DNA of 64,000 nt from Distichodus sexfasciatus (GCA_032718565.1 JAVGVS010000044.1:2568165-2632164); one strand, 5' to 3'; positions 9,973 through 24,900 are shown, counted from the stretch's first letter. The notes: generated from the sequence alone by a model not told the origin. Numbers and translations: made by a program.

Positions 9973-12900
9973 ATGCAGAGACGCCACAGCAGCAACACGG
10001 AAGGCATGCCGCCTGAAAGGTTCGAATTTCCGTGCCTAGATCGCCACTGCGGCCTGAGCTCATGCTGCAGTGTTAGTCGTCATTTAACGACGCCCCTTTT
10101 GTGATAACAGCATATTTACTGATGTGACTGAAAAGCCTACAGAAAAGCACGAATACACAGACGAAACTCGCTCACACACGCATTAGTTTTGCACAGTGTT
10201 GTTTGGACTGATTCTAGCCTGGTGTGATCTGCTTCCACATGCACAACACCCCAGACGTACATGGGCAATGACAGAAATTTGTTAATGACACTACCTTAAC
10301 ATGACTAGGTGAGTGAAAAATATGTTGACACAAGCTGTGACATGTCCCACTGATAAATTAAGTTTGACACCTTTTCATGTCTATGGTGCACAGTCTACAG
10401 TGATCATTAGCAACTACAGTTGGCCCCATTCAACAGTATCTTAAGTTTTTCCCTTAAGAGTACAACTATAGAATAATAAGAAACAATAACGTAATATTTT
10501 GCACAAAGATGCATACAAATACAATTTGCATAAGAGTGCTCTTCAGAAGTGTGAGAACAAATCTCAAATAAGAAAACTAAGTTGATTTTAAGAACAAATG
10601 TCTTCTTAAGAAGATTGGTGAATAAGGCCCAGTGATCTCATTTATGAAACTCTCCTACAGGCTAAGGTGCACATTAGTACAGATGAGTAGGATATTCAAA
10701 CACCCAGCCTCTTGGTCCATAACCAGGTTAATTCTAATCTACCTCTAGCACTAGCACCATTGGGTTCCTAAGCCAGACCCTTAACCTCAGGTTGCTCCAG
10801 GAGACTGTCCTTCTGGATATTTGGCTGCAAAATACTGTTAAAAGCCAGTCATATTGGAAATGTAATAAATCATACTATATGTACATGTTGAGAAGGAGTC
10901 ACGAGTTTGACACAATATGATATTGTATTGACCAAATGATATGATATGATTTAGATTCAGTTCAGGAGCCCTGATGAGCAATTGATAGACAACTTCAAGT
11001 CTTTTTTTTTAACACAATCACTTCCATCCATATCAAATATCTACCGTTTATTCCTCAGCTCAACAAAACATTGCAATGAAAATGGTCTTTTCTTTTAATA
11101 AAAAAAATAGACCCCCTGTTCAACATAAGGGATGTCACAATATATAAAATGGATTCAGGTTCCAAATGACTGACTAATTTTTGTGCAAAGGGCAGATTAG
11201 GTTAAGACTAACATTTTATCTTCCACTGTCTAACCGTGTAGAAACAGAAGTCAAACACTGGGATCGGAGAGCAGTCTGGATGAAGGTGGGGTGTTTGACT
11301 GTCTGAAGCCTGACTCGCCCTCCTCCCCTCAGCAGCTGTTCTCGGGGCTGGTGGGGGTCTCTGCTGGCACTGTGACCTCAGCCCCCTTCCAGGCCGCAGG
11401 GCTCGTCCTGGGATCCCCTCCAGAGGTCTTCATCCAAATGACTGGCTCATCCAGCAGGGAGGAGGGAGGCACGCACCGGGCCGAGAACCCGCCCTTTATT
11501 TCCCGCCCTTCCCAGCACCACCACCACCATCATCATCACTTCCACCAGAGCGGGCAGCACCGATCCGCTCTGCTCCACTCCGCTTCTTCCACTGAGAGGC
11601 ATGGCAGCAGGGACGACGCAGGTGAGGGACGGACAAGTGCGGTTTGATAACTGAATAGAACATACCAGAATTACTACTAACTAGAGCTGGGCGATATGAA
11701 CAAAAACATTATCACGATATTTTTTGGCATATTGATCGATTTCGATAATTATCACGATATATTGTCATATTGTTGTGTTTTTTTTGGATTCTTATACAGA
11801 CTGAATGAACAAGTTAAAAAAAATCTAACAATATTAAACAAATAATTTTCAACAAATTTCTACTTAAAGCGCTCTGAGCGCTGCGGCAAAAAAAAAAACC
11901 CTTTTCCGCTTAAGGCGCTTAGCAGTCATAGGATTTGTTTTAAAAATAACCGCTGCCAAAGAACGGCAAAAGAGAGCTGTCAGCACCTCACTTCCAGAGT
12001 GCTTTTTCGGTGCTTGTTGTTGCTAAGTTACGAAAAGCCTCATCAGGTACTTTCACGTTCGCATTTTATTTTATTTTTTCCCAGGCAGACGTAGTTAAGG
12101 CGGGACGCACTTGTTGGCCAAGCGGCCACGTAACTATAAAGCGCTGCGGGAAACCCTGCATTTTCATCCGCTTCTTCACTCACCACGGCGTCCTGGTTGT
12201 CCGACATCTTTTCTTAGGGCCGTGTAATAAGCACTCTGAACGTTAAGTGTATCTCGGCACGCGACCACTTCGTTAATGTTTACCATGCTGCTTCTTCGCG
12301 TGCTATGGGCAAATTTGCATCATTGGCCGCGATTGGCTGTTGTGCTGGCGTTATGCCAAGCTATGTGATTGGCCAAAGATACTGTCTATCTCAAGGCGCT
12401 GTCGCATAGTGGACAAACAATTGTGATTGAATTTTATAGCTTACGTTTATCATCGTTATCGTCATCCCATTTTTCTCGATAAAATATCGAGATTGTTTTA
12501 TCGCCCAGCACTACTACTAACCAATTTAAAGGCCGCAGAAGACTTAAAAATGGTTTTAATCATCTTTCTTTTATACTAAACTTTAATACTCGTTTCCCTT
12601 TGAATGTCAGTAGGAAGGGTAGTTTTATTCATATACAATGATCATTCCATGTGCTTTTTTACAAATAAAATTAGTATGATTTGAAATGGCATAAAAATGA
12701 ATAAAGCATGAAGAGTGAACGTGCAAGTACAGTGGTACCTTGACTTACGAGTGTACCAACTAACAAGTTTTTCGAGATACGGCTGGTATCTCGGCCGTTT
12801 TTTTGCTTTGAGTTGAGAGCTAAAATTCGGGTTACGAGCCAGCTGGGTGTGCGACGGCGTTATTTAATGACACTTGCCTAACTCATTTCAGAAACATGCT

Positions 12901-15900
12901 GAAAGGGAGGATGAAACAGACCACATTGCACAGATTTTTATCAAAAACCCCTGCAGATGAAAGGGAGGAAAGTGTGGCGAAACGGGCAAAAATCAGCAAA
13001 TAAGATTCTGTTATTCAGTTCAGCTGTTTTTATACAATATTTGTTATTTATAAGCACATTTTTCTACTTTAAAAACATGTAATACAAAAAATGCGCTGTT
13101 TTTTGGGGGGTCCAGAACAGATTCATGGCATTTCAATTCATTTCAATGGGGAAAATTGATTTGACACACGAGTAATTTGAGTTACAAGAACAAATTAAAC
13201 TCGTAAGTCAAGGCACCACTGTATTGCAAAGATAAAGGGTTAAAAGTTAGGGTTTTTTTTATTTTTTTTTAATGTGACATGTTTGGCTCATATTTACACA
13301 AAACATTAGGAGTTGTAGTGGTGGGAGGCTTACCTCGACATCAGGAGGTTGTTATCCTGCTAGCAAATTCTGCTAGCAGCAGTACTGCCGCTTGGCTAAT
13401 TAGCAGGATGTAAACCCCTGCTCTGGGTAAGAGTGTCTGTTAATGTATATTAACAGATAAAATTTGATTAATATTAAACTTTTTTTTTCCTTTCTTCTTA
13501 TCTGCCTTGCAGGTGATGAGGCCTCTGCCCCTGCTCCTGCTTTGTCTGAACTCAAAGCTGTGGTCACATGGCTTCAGAGAGGCTTCCCCTTCATCCTTAT
13601 CCTCCTTGTGAAAGTCTGCTTTCAGCACAAGCTCGGTGAGAACCAGTCCTTCGTAGATTAAAAACACCAGATAAGTAGAACATAACCCTAGAGCTCAGTG
13701 CTCTACTTGATTTGTGTGTATTTATTAAAAATTACATTAAGGTTTTGTGAACATCAGCTAACAGTAACTTTAGGCACAGGTATTTTGGGGTAATTTACCT
13801 CTTTAAAATCCACAGATGTATGATTCACCACATGCAAGGCATCCAAAAGTAATTTTTTTTAAATGCTATATCTTTACCAGGTATTGCTGTATGCATCGGC
13901 ATGGCCAGTACTTTTGCATTTGCTAATTCAACTTTAAAGCACCAGGTGTCACTACGGGTAAGACTGTGCCTGTCAGGATGTCGCTAATGCGTTTTACATT
14001 GTTCATCATGCCCAAAGGCCTTTTAATGAGCTTAATTGATGCCCCAAAATCTTGCTCTGCACCTCTCCATTAATTGTTGCATGGGCCTGGGCTTAATGCA
14101 CATGACTGCAGTAAAATTTCTCCATTTTCCAGGAGGAACGGTCAGTGTTTGTGACTCTATGGATCCTGGTGTTTCTAGCGGGGAACATTACCTATGTGTA
14201 CTACACGTTCAGCACTCAGGAGCTGCACAACAGGTTTGCAACGCCACTTTCAGAAACGTGCATTAACTGCTTGTAGCTCCCATCCAACACCCCACATTTT
14301 CTTCTGCATTCCATTTTTTAAGTTGATTCCCATTTCTCATTTTTGTTTTTTGCATTTTCTGTAGGGCCATGTTTGTCTGCCCACCATGTGAGTATTTAGT
14401 TCCCATTATTTTTTCATTTTCATTTCCTTTTTGTAGGGATGCACTGATCGATCGGCCAGCGATTGGAATCGGCCGATTTTTGGCCCTCACACGTATTGCC
14501 GATTTCAAACCGATCTTGCGCATGCGCATTAATTGCAGCACAGCCACGCGCGCATTCAGGCAGCGTTCACATGTACGCTCAACGGAGGCGTTTCTCATTC
14601 ACTTTGAATGGGGTGATATCGTGCGGTTTGGGTGCGGCGGTAAAAGTCACATCAATGCCAAAACTAGAGCGCGCAAAATGGCTTGCCGCAAAAAATGCGG
14701 GCGTAAATTTCAAAGTCGCGCGCAATGTGAAACTCGAGAGCACAAAACTAAGAATCGAGTGTGCGGTATTTTTCCTCTCGCAAATGTCTTTCCTCTCGAA
14801 GTGTTAAATGTCCTCGCGAGCGAAGTAGATTACCGACGAGCGGCTTGCCCGGCGAGATTTCTGCGGTTTCAGGCGCGGATTTGCAGTTTGGGGCGGGTTT
14901 TGGCAGCTTCGCTGCCTGCGAACTTATTGGCCGATGGCTCTTGGTCTTGTGATTGACAGCACACTACAGACAATTTTTACAGAAAAACCAAAGATGACGT
15001 AGAAAGAGGAACGGCGATGTAGATTAAACGTTGAGAAGCTTACCAACCTTATAATTATAATTTAATAGTTAGGTCTACACGTTTACTGCTAATGCAATCA
15101 ATGGCTCTGCCCACTTGTTCGTCCCCATCTGCAAAAATATACATAAACACAGATGCACAAGTCAACTACAAGTCGATCACTAGATGATCAGCCGTTTTCC
15201 AGAAGTTGAGGAAACAGGTCAGAAATTGATAAATCACCTCTGCCTAAAATACAGTGCCAAGTAGGCATTACTTTTCGGACGTCGAGTTACCGGAGCTGTT
15301 ACATTTAGCATTTTACGAGTTACATTTTATTTATTTAAATTTGTTTAAAAAAATTTGTTATGAAAATAAAGCATTATATTAAAGAAAATTAGATTTTTGT
15401 TTGTATTTCAAGGTAGAGCTGCTACTATTATGTGTCATTTTATAAAAAGTAACTAGTAAACAGGGAAAGTAACTACTGTGTTATATTGCAAAGTTGAAAC
15501 CCATTTTGTGTCGATGTCGTTGACTACTCGCAGCAGCTCTAATTTTCTGTTATCTGGGAAAAAAATCGGTATCGGCCGATCACACTTACAAAAAATCGGT
15601 AACTGAATCGGCCAAGAAAATTGCAACGGTGACTTTTACCTTTGTTCGTTGTAGCTTTAGAATCAAATCAAACAGTATCCAAAAGCTAACCAAAAGGGTA
15701 AATTTAGGTTTTTAAATTTTCATTTAAATATATCATTTTGAACATTTATTTCGAGTCTTTAAATATTTGTGCAGTTATTAAAGCGCTTAGTTAAAAAAAT
15801 GGGGTTTTCTGTTGATGTTCGGGATAGTTGGTAGTGTAACAGTTCGGGAGTTGGCCCCATGTTTGGAGTCACCACCAAACTCCTGGACTGGTATAGGTAC

Positions 15901-18900
15901 CACTGAGGTTCTCAAGAGTAAGGTACTTGTCCCTGGCACCAGCCTTGCGTTGCTAAAAGCCAACCCACTGTTCCTACACAGATGGTCAAATGCAGAGATC
16001 ACATTTTGTTAGTATCGTTGTGCTGTGATGTGTCTACAATGACAAATAATCACTCACTTTTAAATAACTGGGGAATGCACTCCCAATGTGAGTAGCTTTT
16101 TATTTTATTTAAAATCAAACACTGTTCCTGCATTACTAACATTATTAAATCTTTTGGAAATTGGACTGTACATCTCCAATTTCTTCTCTCTCTTTCTGTC
16201 TCTCTTCAGTTTTATTTTTTGCCATGCCGAACATCAACAGTTACGACTTCTTCAATCTGGATTCGTGGTGGGAATCACAGACTTTGTGCCAGCAATTTCA
16301 CCATTGCTGTCAGGCGCCTTTGTCTCTTCCTTCTGCCCAAAATTCTGCTGCTGGCTTTCAAACTGAGAGTAAGAGACTTTTTTTGATTCTGTATATTAGT
16401 GTGTGTGTCCAGAAACTATTTTTTTCCTCATTGTCTTGTTCTGGGTGCCGGATGTTTATAGCGTGTTTAGGCGTCATCGTAGGTATCACTGAAGTGTGAT
16501 TTTTGCCAGCTCTGATAAACAAGCCAATCACGCTGGCTGCAAAGGTTTTGCCTGTTAGGGACCAGCTTCCTGGCAGGCGACGTCTGAGCTCATAGTCCCT
16601 GGGGAACTGTGGGGGTGAAGTCACCTCTCCCTGGAGCACACACACACGTATCTGCACACTGCTCATGCGCACACACACGCAACCTGGACCTCATCGCCAA
16701 CCTTTTCTTGCTGCAGGGAAGGCCTGATGGGTTTCCACAGCTTAACCAGCCCTCTTTTCCATTCAGACATGCCTTTAGAGTCCTGAATCACATGTGCCAC
16801 ATTTTCTCTCACACACACACACTTTGCATGTATACGCACACTTTCCAATTCCCTGCATGAGTGCTCCAGGTGGCCTGCACATATATGGATGAAGTCATGG
16901 TCACATTGTCAGGCCTACTATCTCACACATTTTCTACAATAAACACACACATTTACATACATACACCAATGCACACGCACAGACACAAGCCCATACATGC
17001 CCGGGAATCTTGCACCATCAGGACTACGGAACCACGTTTAAATCCTCCAATCTTGACCTGTTGTGATCTGCTTTGTGATTATATGCTAGTTTTCTCCTCT
17101 TAGGCCAAATAAGTGCATGTATATATGCTTGGTACATTGATTGAATGATCAATGAGCCTAAAGGGCATTGATTCTGATAAAAACATCTATCAGATGTCAT
17201 TCATATTGTAATGTCAGTTACGACAGGAGAGCTTATTTTAATTAGGGGGCTATGCAGTGAACACTGTGGTACCCTATTGTTATTAAAGCCAGATTTTTAT
17301 TTTTTTTCTGTCTTTAAAAAACGCGTTAGGAGAAAACGATATGAAATTTGGCAGGTAGGTCCGTACCTCACTCCACTACTCAGGCAAAAAAATTGCACCA
17401 AATAGTTTATTTTGGCAATTTTCCAAAAAACAGCATTTTGCCGAATAAATGTTTAACCATAGCTCTGATTCTCAAAAAAAATCTTATATCATCTTATTTT
17501 GCTTAAGATGAATTTTTAGACCCGCACTGGTTTCTGCCCTATTTGATTTTTCACTAATTTGCCTACAATTAAATCCCATCTTTTTCGAACTCGTCCCTGG
17601 ATTTTTGTTCAATCTGCATGCAACTGGTATCATTTGAATCCCAAGACACTCTTTCTTAATTAATATCGATACATTTTTAATTATTTCTTCATTTTATGTA
17701 ATATGCAAATAAAATGTGGTCGGCTTGGATGAGATCAAACTCATGTAATCGTGTCATAGAATTTCAGGCAATAGCTTGAATTTGGCAGGTAGGGTCCTGA
17801 CTTACCCAATACTGAGGAATTACAAATTGTTAATTTTGCCCATATTTCAACAGTTTAAACCTCACGCATGTATTCAGGCAAAAAAAATACCTGCACCATT
17901 CTACCACTCTGGTGGCGCTTACGGTTATTATATGCTTTTTCCGTATTAACTGTTGAATCGTAGCTCCGATTCTTAAAAATCTTATACCATCTTATTTCTT
18001 AGGTCAAGACGAATCTAATAAACCCTCAGATTTATTTTTCCTGCATATTTTTTCTTTAATCGCATAACTAGTCAATTCAGATCTCTATTTTATCCAATTC
18101 ATGTATATTCTCTTTTAATTATTATTTATATATTTTAATTTTAGGTTTTCATTTGGTTGCATTTTTTAAATAAATGTACTCTTGCTTCGTGATAGTAATG
18201 AATGTAAGCACACACTAAATATCATAGAAATATTCTAAATATCATTTTCCAGTACGAAATCGATTATTTAAATCTCAGCATATTCTTCTTTAATAGTTAT
18301 TGAGCACATTTTCATTTACCTATTCATTTCATATGGCTATATTATGCAAATCAATACTTTGAAACAAATTCAGCAAGACATATGTTTGAATAAGGAAACT
18401 TTACTATAATTTACAGTTTTTAGACACTCTCTTATAGTAATTATTAAGCCCATTTTCAGGTATTTCTTTATATGGCTGCAAAGCTTCACTTCAAAGTCGA
18501 TATCCCACTTATTGGTGCCATAATAAACTATTTTAAAGTTAGCCTAATAAGTTTTGAACCGTAAATACATAGAAAAAAAAGATGAAAGATATCAAATCTC
18601 AACATATATGTACTTCAATTCATAAAAAATCAACGTCAGAACGATGCTTAGATTTTTTTTCAGACGATGTTTTATAACGCATTTATTGTACGTCCGAAAG
18701 GTAGCACTTCTGCCAGCCATGTCCAAAGTCCGAGGTGGGATTTTATACGACCTGCGCCTCCTGTGTTAAAATGTATGGTATTATTTTGTGCCAAAATTCT
18801 GAGCACGCAGTGCACCGCTCACAAGCGAAATCTCTTGTCTCTTGTGCTCTCAACTCTGCATGCACACGCGCAGTTGTACAAGCTGCATGTTTGCTCACTT

Positions 18901-21900
18901 AGCGAATGTGAGCTCACCCATGGGCTGTGTGCCGAGCCTGCTGCACTTAATAGTATGGTAGGTGAGGCGCTATCATACTTTTCTGTGTGGTAGTATGCAT
19001 CCCAGGAAATAGCCGGAGTTGTAGCTTAACAGTTTTCTACACACTAGGTAGTACACATGGAGTGTTACACGCCCTATTTGACCGCACCACATAGGGCGGA
19101 AAGTGACTTTCTTAAAATATTGTGCACTACTCTCGAAATGCTCTGCCCTTGCTCAACTCGCCTGAGTTGGCACTGTATTAGAAATGTCAGAGTTATGGCA
19201 CTTTTTATGTGTCAGAATTCTGAGCGTTCAGTGGAACTTTGGCGAGCAAAATATCTTGTGTTTACACGCTCAACTCTGCCTGCAGTCGCGCTCGACTTTG
19301 CCTTCCTCATTTACTTACATAGGCATCAGTATTGGTAGATGTAAGCATGAAAATATTGAATATCAGCATCAGCTAATAATTCCATTAACCTGTAACCCTA
19401 AACAGAAGTTATTGTATTAAATCAACATATGATATGGTCTCATATTGATTCCTGGCTCCTGTATTGAATTAAGTCAACATAGTATCTGTTTTTCTGATAT
19501 TGGCAGACATCAAATTGTTGTCCTTTGAATCAGTGGATATCAGGATGAAATGTGATTTGCACCCCTATGCATATTCCTTGTTGTGTCTGCCAATGGAGAG
19601 AAAAAACTGACTAATCAGTGTTTTAATCAAATACACAGTGAAAGATTAATGAGACGCATGCTTTACCTGCCCCTGGGATGTCCCCTATCGTCCGGGAGTG
19701 GGCAACTTTAAAAATGATTTTCTTTATTGTTATTACGGAAGCGCAGCAGTTACCGTCAAAACAGAACCTAATTGAGAGCAGCCCCCCTCCTGAGTAGAGA
19801 CTAACGCCGTGTTGCTGCGTCTGGCCACAGTCCCGATTCAGGTTTGTCTAATCAGGAGAGTGAGGAGCAAACGGTTTGAGGGGAAATCTCTGGCTTTGAT
19901 GAATTGCCTAAACCGAGAGGGTCGCGCACACCCAAACAGGGTGATTAATCGCTGTCGGGGAGAATGCAGCCGGTCATTATGCATATGGAGCCGGAGCGGG
20001 AGTCGGACTCTCGGCGCTGGAGTCATTTGTTAGTTTAGTTTCGTGGTGTGTGATGAGGAGAGCTGCTTGGAGATCAACTTTGAGACAAAGCTTTTCCGCA
20101 CTGATCCTCATTCACCAATATTTCCTCACTTTTTTTGTGTTCTTAAAGTTCAAACATTTAAATAGTATATTATACAACTGCAGAATTGAAGAAAACCCAG
20201 TTGGCTAAAGTTTTGTACAAGCAGGCATGCTGTAAAATTGCTCTTCAGTGCTCTTCAGTAGTTCAGGAGTTGGAACTCCATTTAGGAGATTTAGTTTTAA
20301 GTTTGGAAATGACTAAAGTCATGTTTAACAAACTAAACATTTAAGGAAACACCCAATGTACTGGAGCAGGGCATTAAACAAAGTTCTTTAGACTGTGAGC
20401 GCATAAAACACCCACATTAAAGCACACTAATAAGCTATTTTATATCTTTTTGATCTTACCCATAATGAGTGTCAAAGATCTGCTTCTGATGATAGTGATC
20501 TGTGATATTTTGATCTATGTTTTGATGGGGGATGTGTGTGTGAATGCAGCCGGTCATTATGCATATGGAACCGGAGCGGGAGTCATTTGTTTAGCTTTGT
20601 GGTGTTTGATGAGCCTTGCTGCTTAGAGATCAACTTATGAGACAAAGCTTTTCCATACTTGGCCTCATTCACCAATATGTCCTTTAAATTTTTTTTTCTT
20701 AAATGTGTTCTTAGACATTTAAATAGTATATTATACTAAACTACAGAATTGAAGATAACCCTGTTAACTACAGTACAAACATGCAGGCCAGAGAATTTGT
20801 GTAAGAGTGCTCTTCAGCAGTTGATTCTGTACTTACCTAGCAATCTCAAATAAGAAAACACTGGTGAAGGGGGAATAATGCCATAATTTAGATTCATTGT
20901 GTTTCCTTTTGTTATTTAAAAAATACAAAGATATGCGCTCTTTCATTAAAAAAACATATTCCAGTTTGAATGGTTGAGCATTTACAGTGCAAACCATCTA
21001 AGTGAACTTCGTCGTCTTCTACTGTCGACTTCTCCCGTTAGGGGTCGCCACAGCCGATCGACTGCCTTATTGTCTGCATTTTGAACTGGTAAAAGTGTTA
21101 CACTGGATGCCCTTCCTCACACAACTCTCCCCATTTATCCTGGCTTGGGACTGGTACCGAGAGTTGCACTTGGCTAAGGAGAGTGGCTGGCCTAAACCTT
21201 GTCAGTGAACTATGACAGCAAAAAACAAGTTGAATATAGTCACTCTCTTAAAATAATGGCCTAAAGTCATATTTTCAAGTTTTTCAAAAGAAAATGGCTT
21301 ATTTCACACTCTTAACATAGGAATTACACTACAGGGGTAGGCTCACATGATCTGTTCAACTGGGACTGTGGGCGATTTTACCAGAGGTGGCCAGCATCAC
21401 AAAGAGCTGATTTAGGCAAAGAAATTATTTTTGTCAAAAAATTACACAGGCCATTATTTTAAGCAGTGACAATATTAAAAAAACAAAAAAAACCACACAA
21501 ACAAAAGCCCAAAAAACAATTGTTGATTAATGGTCTTTGACATGAAGTGCTCAGTTAATTGTTTATTGGTTTGAGGTTGTATTGTCCAGCCCTCAGGTAA
21601 GGTACAGCATGATCTTTTTTGTCAACTTAGGCCCTTGTAATGGAGGTTTTTGTCCATTAATAATTTTTGTTCCTGATTAGAAATGATTAATTGGTGTTTA
21701 TCTGAAAGTCTCACAGCGTCTCTTCCCGGGAGGTGAGTTTGGGGTGTGGGTTGAGTAAAGCACTTTGAGATCAGCCTGAGCTGGAGAGAGTTAGGCGTAG
21801 TGGAAGTGGGGTAGCAGGTGTACTGTTCTCTTGCCAGGTTGCTTTCAGTGTAGCTGAAGCGCTTGTGATGCCAGAAGGCTGTGGAGCTCTGGGCTTGTGC

Positions 21901-24900
21901 CACCCATCAGGCCTGCCTTTCAAAACGCTCTCTCCTTTTCTTTTCTTTTCTTTTTTTAAAGCTCTCAGAAGAACAACGTGCTCAGAAGTTGGGTGGATGA
22001 ATGAAATCCAATGAAACTTAAGTAGTGTCTCTCTCTCTTTTTCTCTCTCTCTCTCCTTTCTGAACAGGGACAGCTTGCTGTCTGACAATCTGGCTACAGC
22101 CTAGCTTGTTGATGTCCTAAAGTGTTGGCACAAATCCTGCCCAGAATCCTTCTCTTAGCACGGCATTGGGCCTTGCCGCTTGCTATTAGTCCTGTGTTTT
22201 TTTTTTTAATGATTAAAGATTGGTGAAATATTGGTAAATTAGTGTTTTTTTAAATCATAGGAATAATTAAAAAGCTGCTACAAAGTGATTGCTGTACATC
22301 AAGGACAGACATGCACACACTCTTGAGGTCTTGCTGGAATGACGTCATGCATTTTCTCACCTTTTTTCCCCCTTATCAGGTGCAAATATGTATATTTTTC
22401 CCTCTTAAATGGCCTCATTTTATTTCAACTCATAAATATGCTCACAAATAAATCAAATAGGATTCACAATGGGATGACCTATTGATTTAAAGAAGTTGCT
22501 ACTTCTGTGTGGGCAATATATCGAATAGACTCTACTGTATGTATCTAGACTTATTCCACGTGCGATGTGGTAAATGACTACATCTTGAGTATCGAGTACT
22601 AATCCTCACATTCATGTTAAAAAGACAGCATGTACGTCACTTTCGAGTTTCGCTTCTCTGCCCTCTCAAAGCAGCGCCCTCACCCCTCTCACTACATGAT
22701 ATTATTCCAGACGCACATCCGTCGCATTAGTGTGTCGCGGCTCCGAGGAAACATGACCTTTATACTGGGCATGGCATTAAATGAAGAGCTGCTACTTAAC
22801 GGAGGTGATTAGACTGTGGGCACACAGAACACCCACATTAAGGCACACTTATCATCTAAATATCTTATTGGTCTTACACATAATGAGTGTCAAAAATGTG
22901 CTCCTGATGATAAAGATCTGTGTGATATTTATTGATCTGGGTTTTGATGATGATGGTGTGTGTGTGTGTGTTTGTGTGTGTGTGTGCTGACAGGGGAAGT
23001 TGTATTTGCTGATAGAGGAGCTGAGTCAACTGTTCCGAGCTCTGGTGCCCATCCAGATGTGGTACAAGTACATCATGGGAGAAGATCCGTCCAGCAGCTA
23101 CTTCTTGGGAGCCACACTCATCATAATCTACAGCTTGTGCAAGGTAATGTGTGTTGGTGGTGTATGTTGGTTTTGTTTTTTTTACCAACCAACAAAATCG
23201 TGCAAGCTTACAGTTAGCTACAGAAGCTTGTGTGCAGCCAAATTAAATATACCTTATCTAAAGAATTGATACATATGCAAAGGTAAAGTAAAATGTATGT
23301 CTTCAAAATAAGTGAATATGCACACTGTATACATATGTATGTGAATACACAATGATAGTGATTAAATGGTTACAGTATCAATACAAATATTCATAAATGT
23401 ACACTGAGAATTTTGAGAGATAAGAAATTTTCTCCACAGAGAAAATTATTTTTTAGAATTATAGCATTCATTTTAAAAAGATCAAGCTGTAGAAAAAGTT
23501 ATTTTATTGTGGTGCTGGTCGAAGATGTTCCACATTGTTTCTATGAAGTGTAGGGGTGTCTAGAGAAGCGTGATGGAAACAAAACTTTTGTTTATCATTC
23601 TTTCATTTAGCTACGGTTGTGCACGAGTCAATGGGAAAACTCCCATAAAATAGTAATGCGAGAATTTGCATTCAAATTTTCAGGCTTTCAATGTCTCGAA
23701 TGTTTCAGCTCCAACAGATTTTTCATTTATTTGTTTGTATGAGGGCTCAGGTGTGAGGTGCAATTTCAACACTTTATGACTAAAAGAGAACTAGAAGTGT
23801 AGTGTAGCGTTGCGCTGCTGCACCGCGCTGCCCGAAAAAAGGTTTTTACGATGGAGTAAAGAGTGTTATTCAGGGACAGAGGCTTATTACAGGAGCCAGC
23901 TGAGCAGATAAAGGCCGTGCCAGGTGCCATCACCATTATTCCTCCTGTTCTCTTCTCTCTCTGCTTCAGTCGTTTGACCTTTGTGGAAGGATATCGGGCC
24001 TTCGGAAAGCATTTGTCGTGCTGTGTAGCTCTCAGGTTGGTCCCTTTGGTTCTGTTCTTTGTACTTTTTATTTTTCTCTGGATGTAGCATTAAATAATTC
24101 TGTAAAGTTGCTGCATGGATACATGGTAGGGGTGTAACAGTTCTCTAAATCAATGGATTTAGGTTTTTGGAGATTGTAAATGTTAAATAGGAATATAAAT
24201 ATGGAAAGTAGTATTTAGTTTATTAGCTCACCAACAAAATATAACAGCTTGGGAAGTGGAGATGCTGCAGCACCACCTGTTCTTTCTGCATTGCAACTGA
24301 AATGCAATTTCAAATTATTCACATTTTTTATACTGGGGTATTTTGGGCTTAATGTAATGTTCATGAGGAAGGCTGAAGTTTTCACAAACCCTTCTGTTTC
24401 ATCACTGTGTAGGTTATAGACTTGCCTATACTCAGAAAGGAACGGCTGTATATGGTAAATGAATTTACTACCACAAATGATGTGGACCACACCAACAGAC
24501 TAACAAAATGAGAAAAACAAGCAAATGTTAAATATTTTCTTAAGTCCAGCAGGTCTAGTCAGAACGACAACAATGAATATGAGATGTCTGGAGTCACAGG
24601 TTGCTGATCTCCAACTCAAACCAAAATGAAATAGGCTCTTTCAGGCCCAAATAGAAAGGCAAATTTCCGTTATTTTGAGGCCTATGACAAATTATTTGAT
24701 TTCAAGTCGGCAGAAGCGTACGGGAGTGTGAGAAACAGTGTGCATTTCCTGAACCACAATGCAAGAATGTTTTGAATTACGATCTTTGGTTCGCTTTCAG
24801 AACTGTTACAACCCTACTGTATGAATGCTGCTGTGATTTGTACTCACACGGATGCAATTATTGCGTATGGTTTTGTGCGTGTCAGAGTTATGGAATGAGA

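Noticed and set aside
14369..14956. 195-codon open frame on the plus strand
   Set aside because: It lies over the CpG-rich hAT-like repeat, has no transposase or other motif, no splice context and is Arg/Ala rich because of base composition.
22030..22060. CT-rich tract as a possible polypyrimidine splice region
   Set aside because: No exon follows with family similarity, and the tract is part of the insert between duplicated units.
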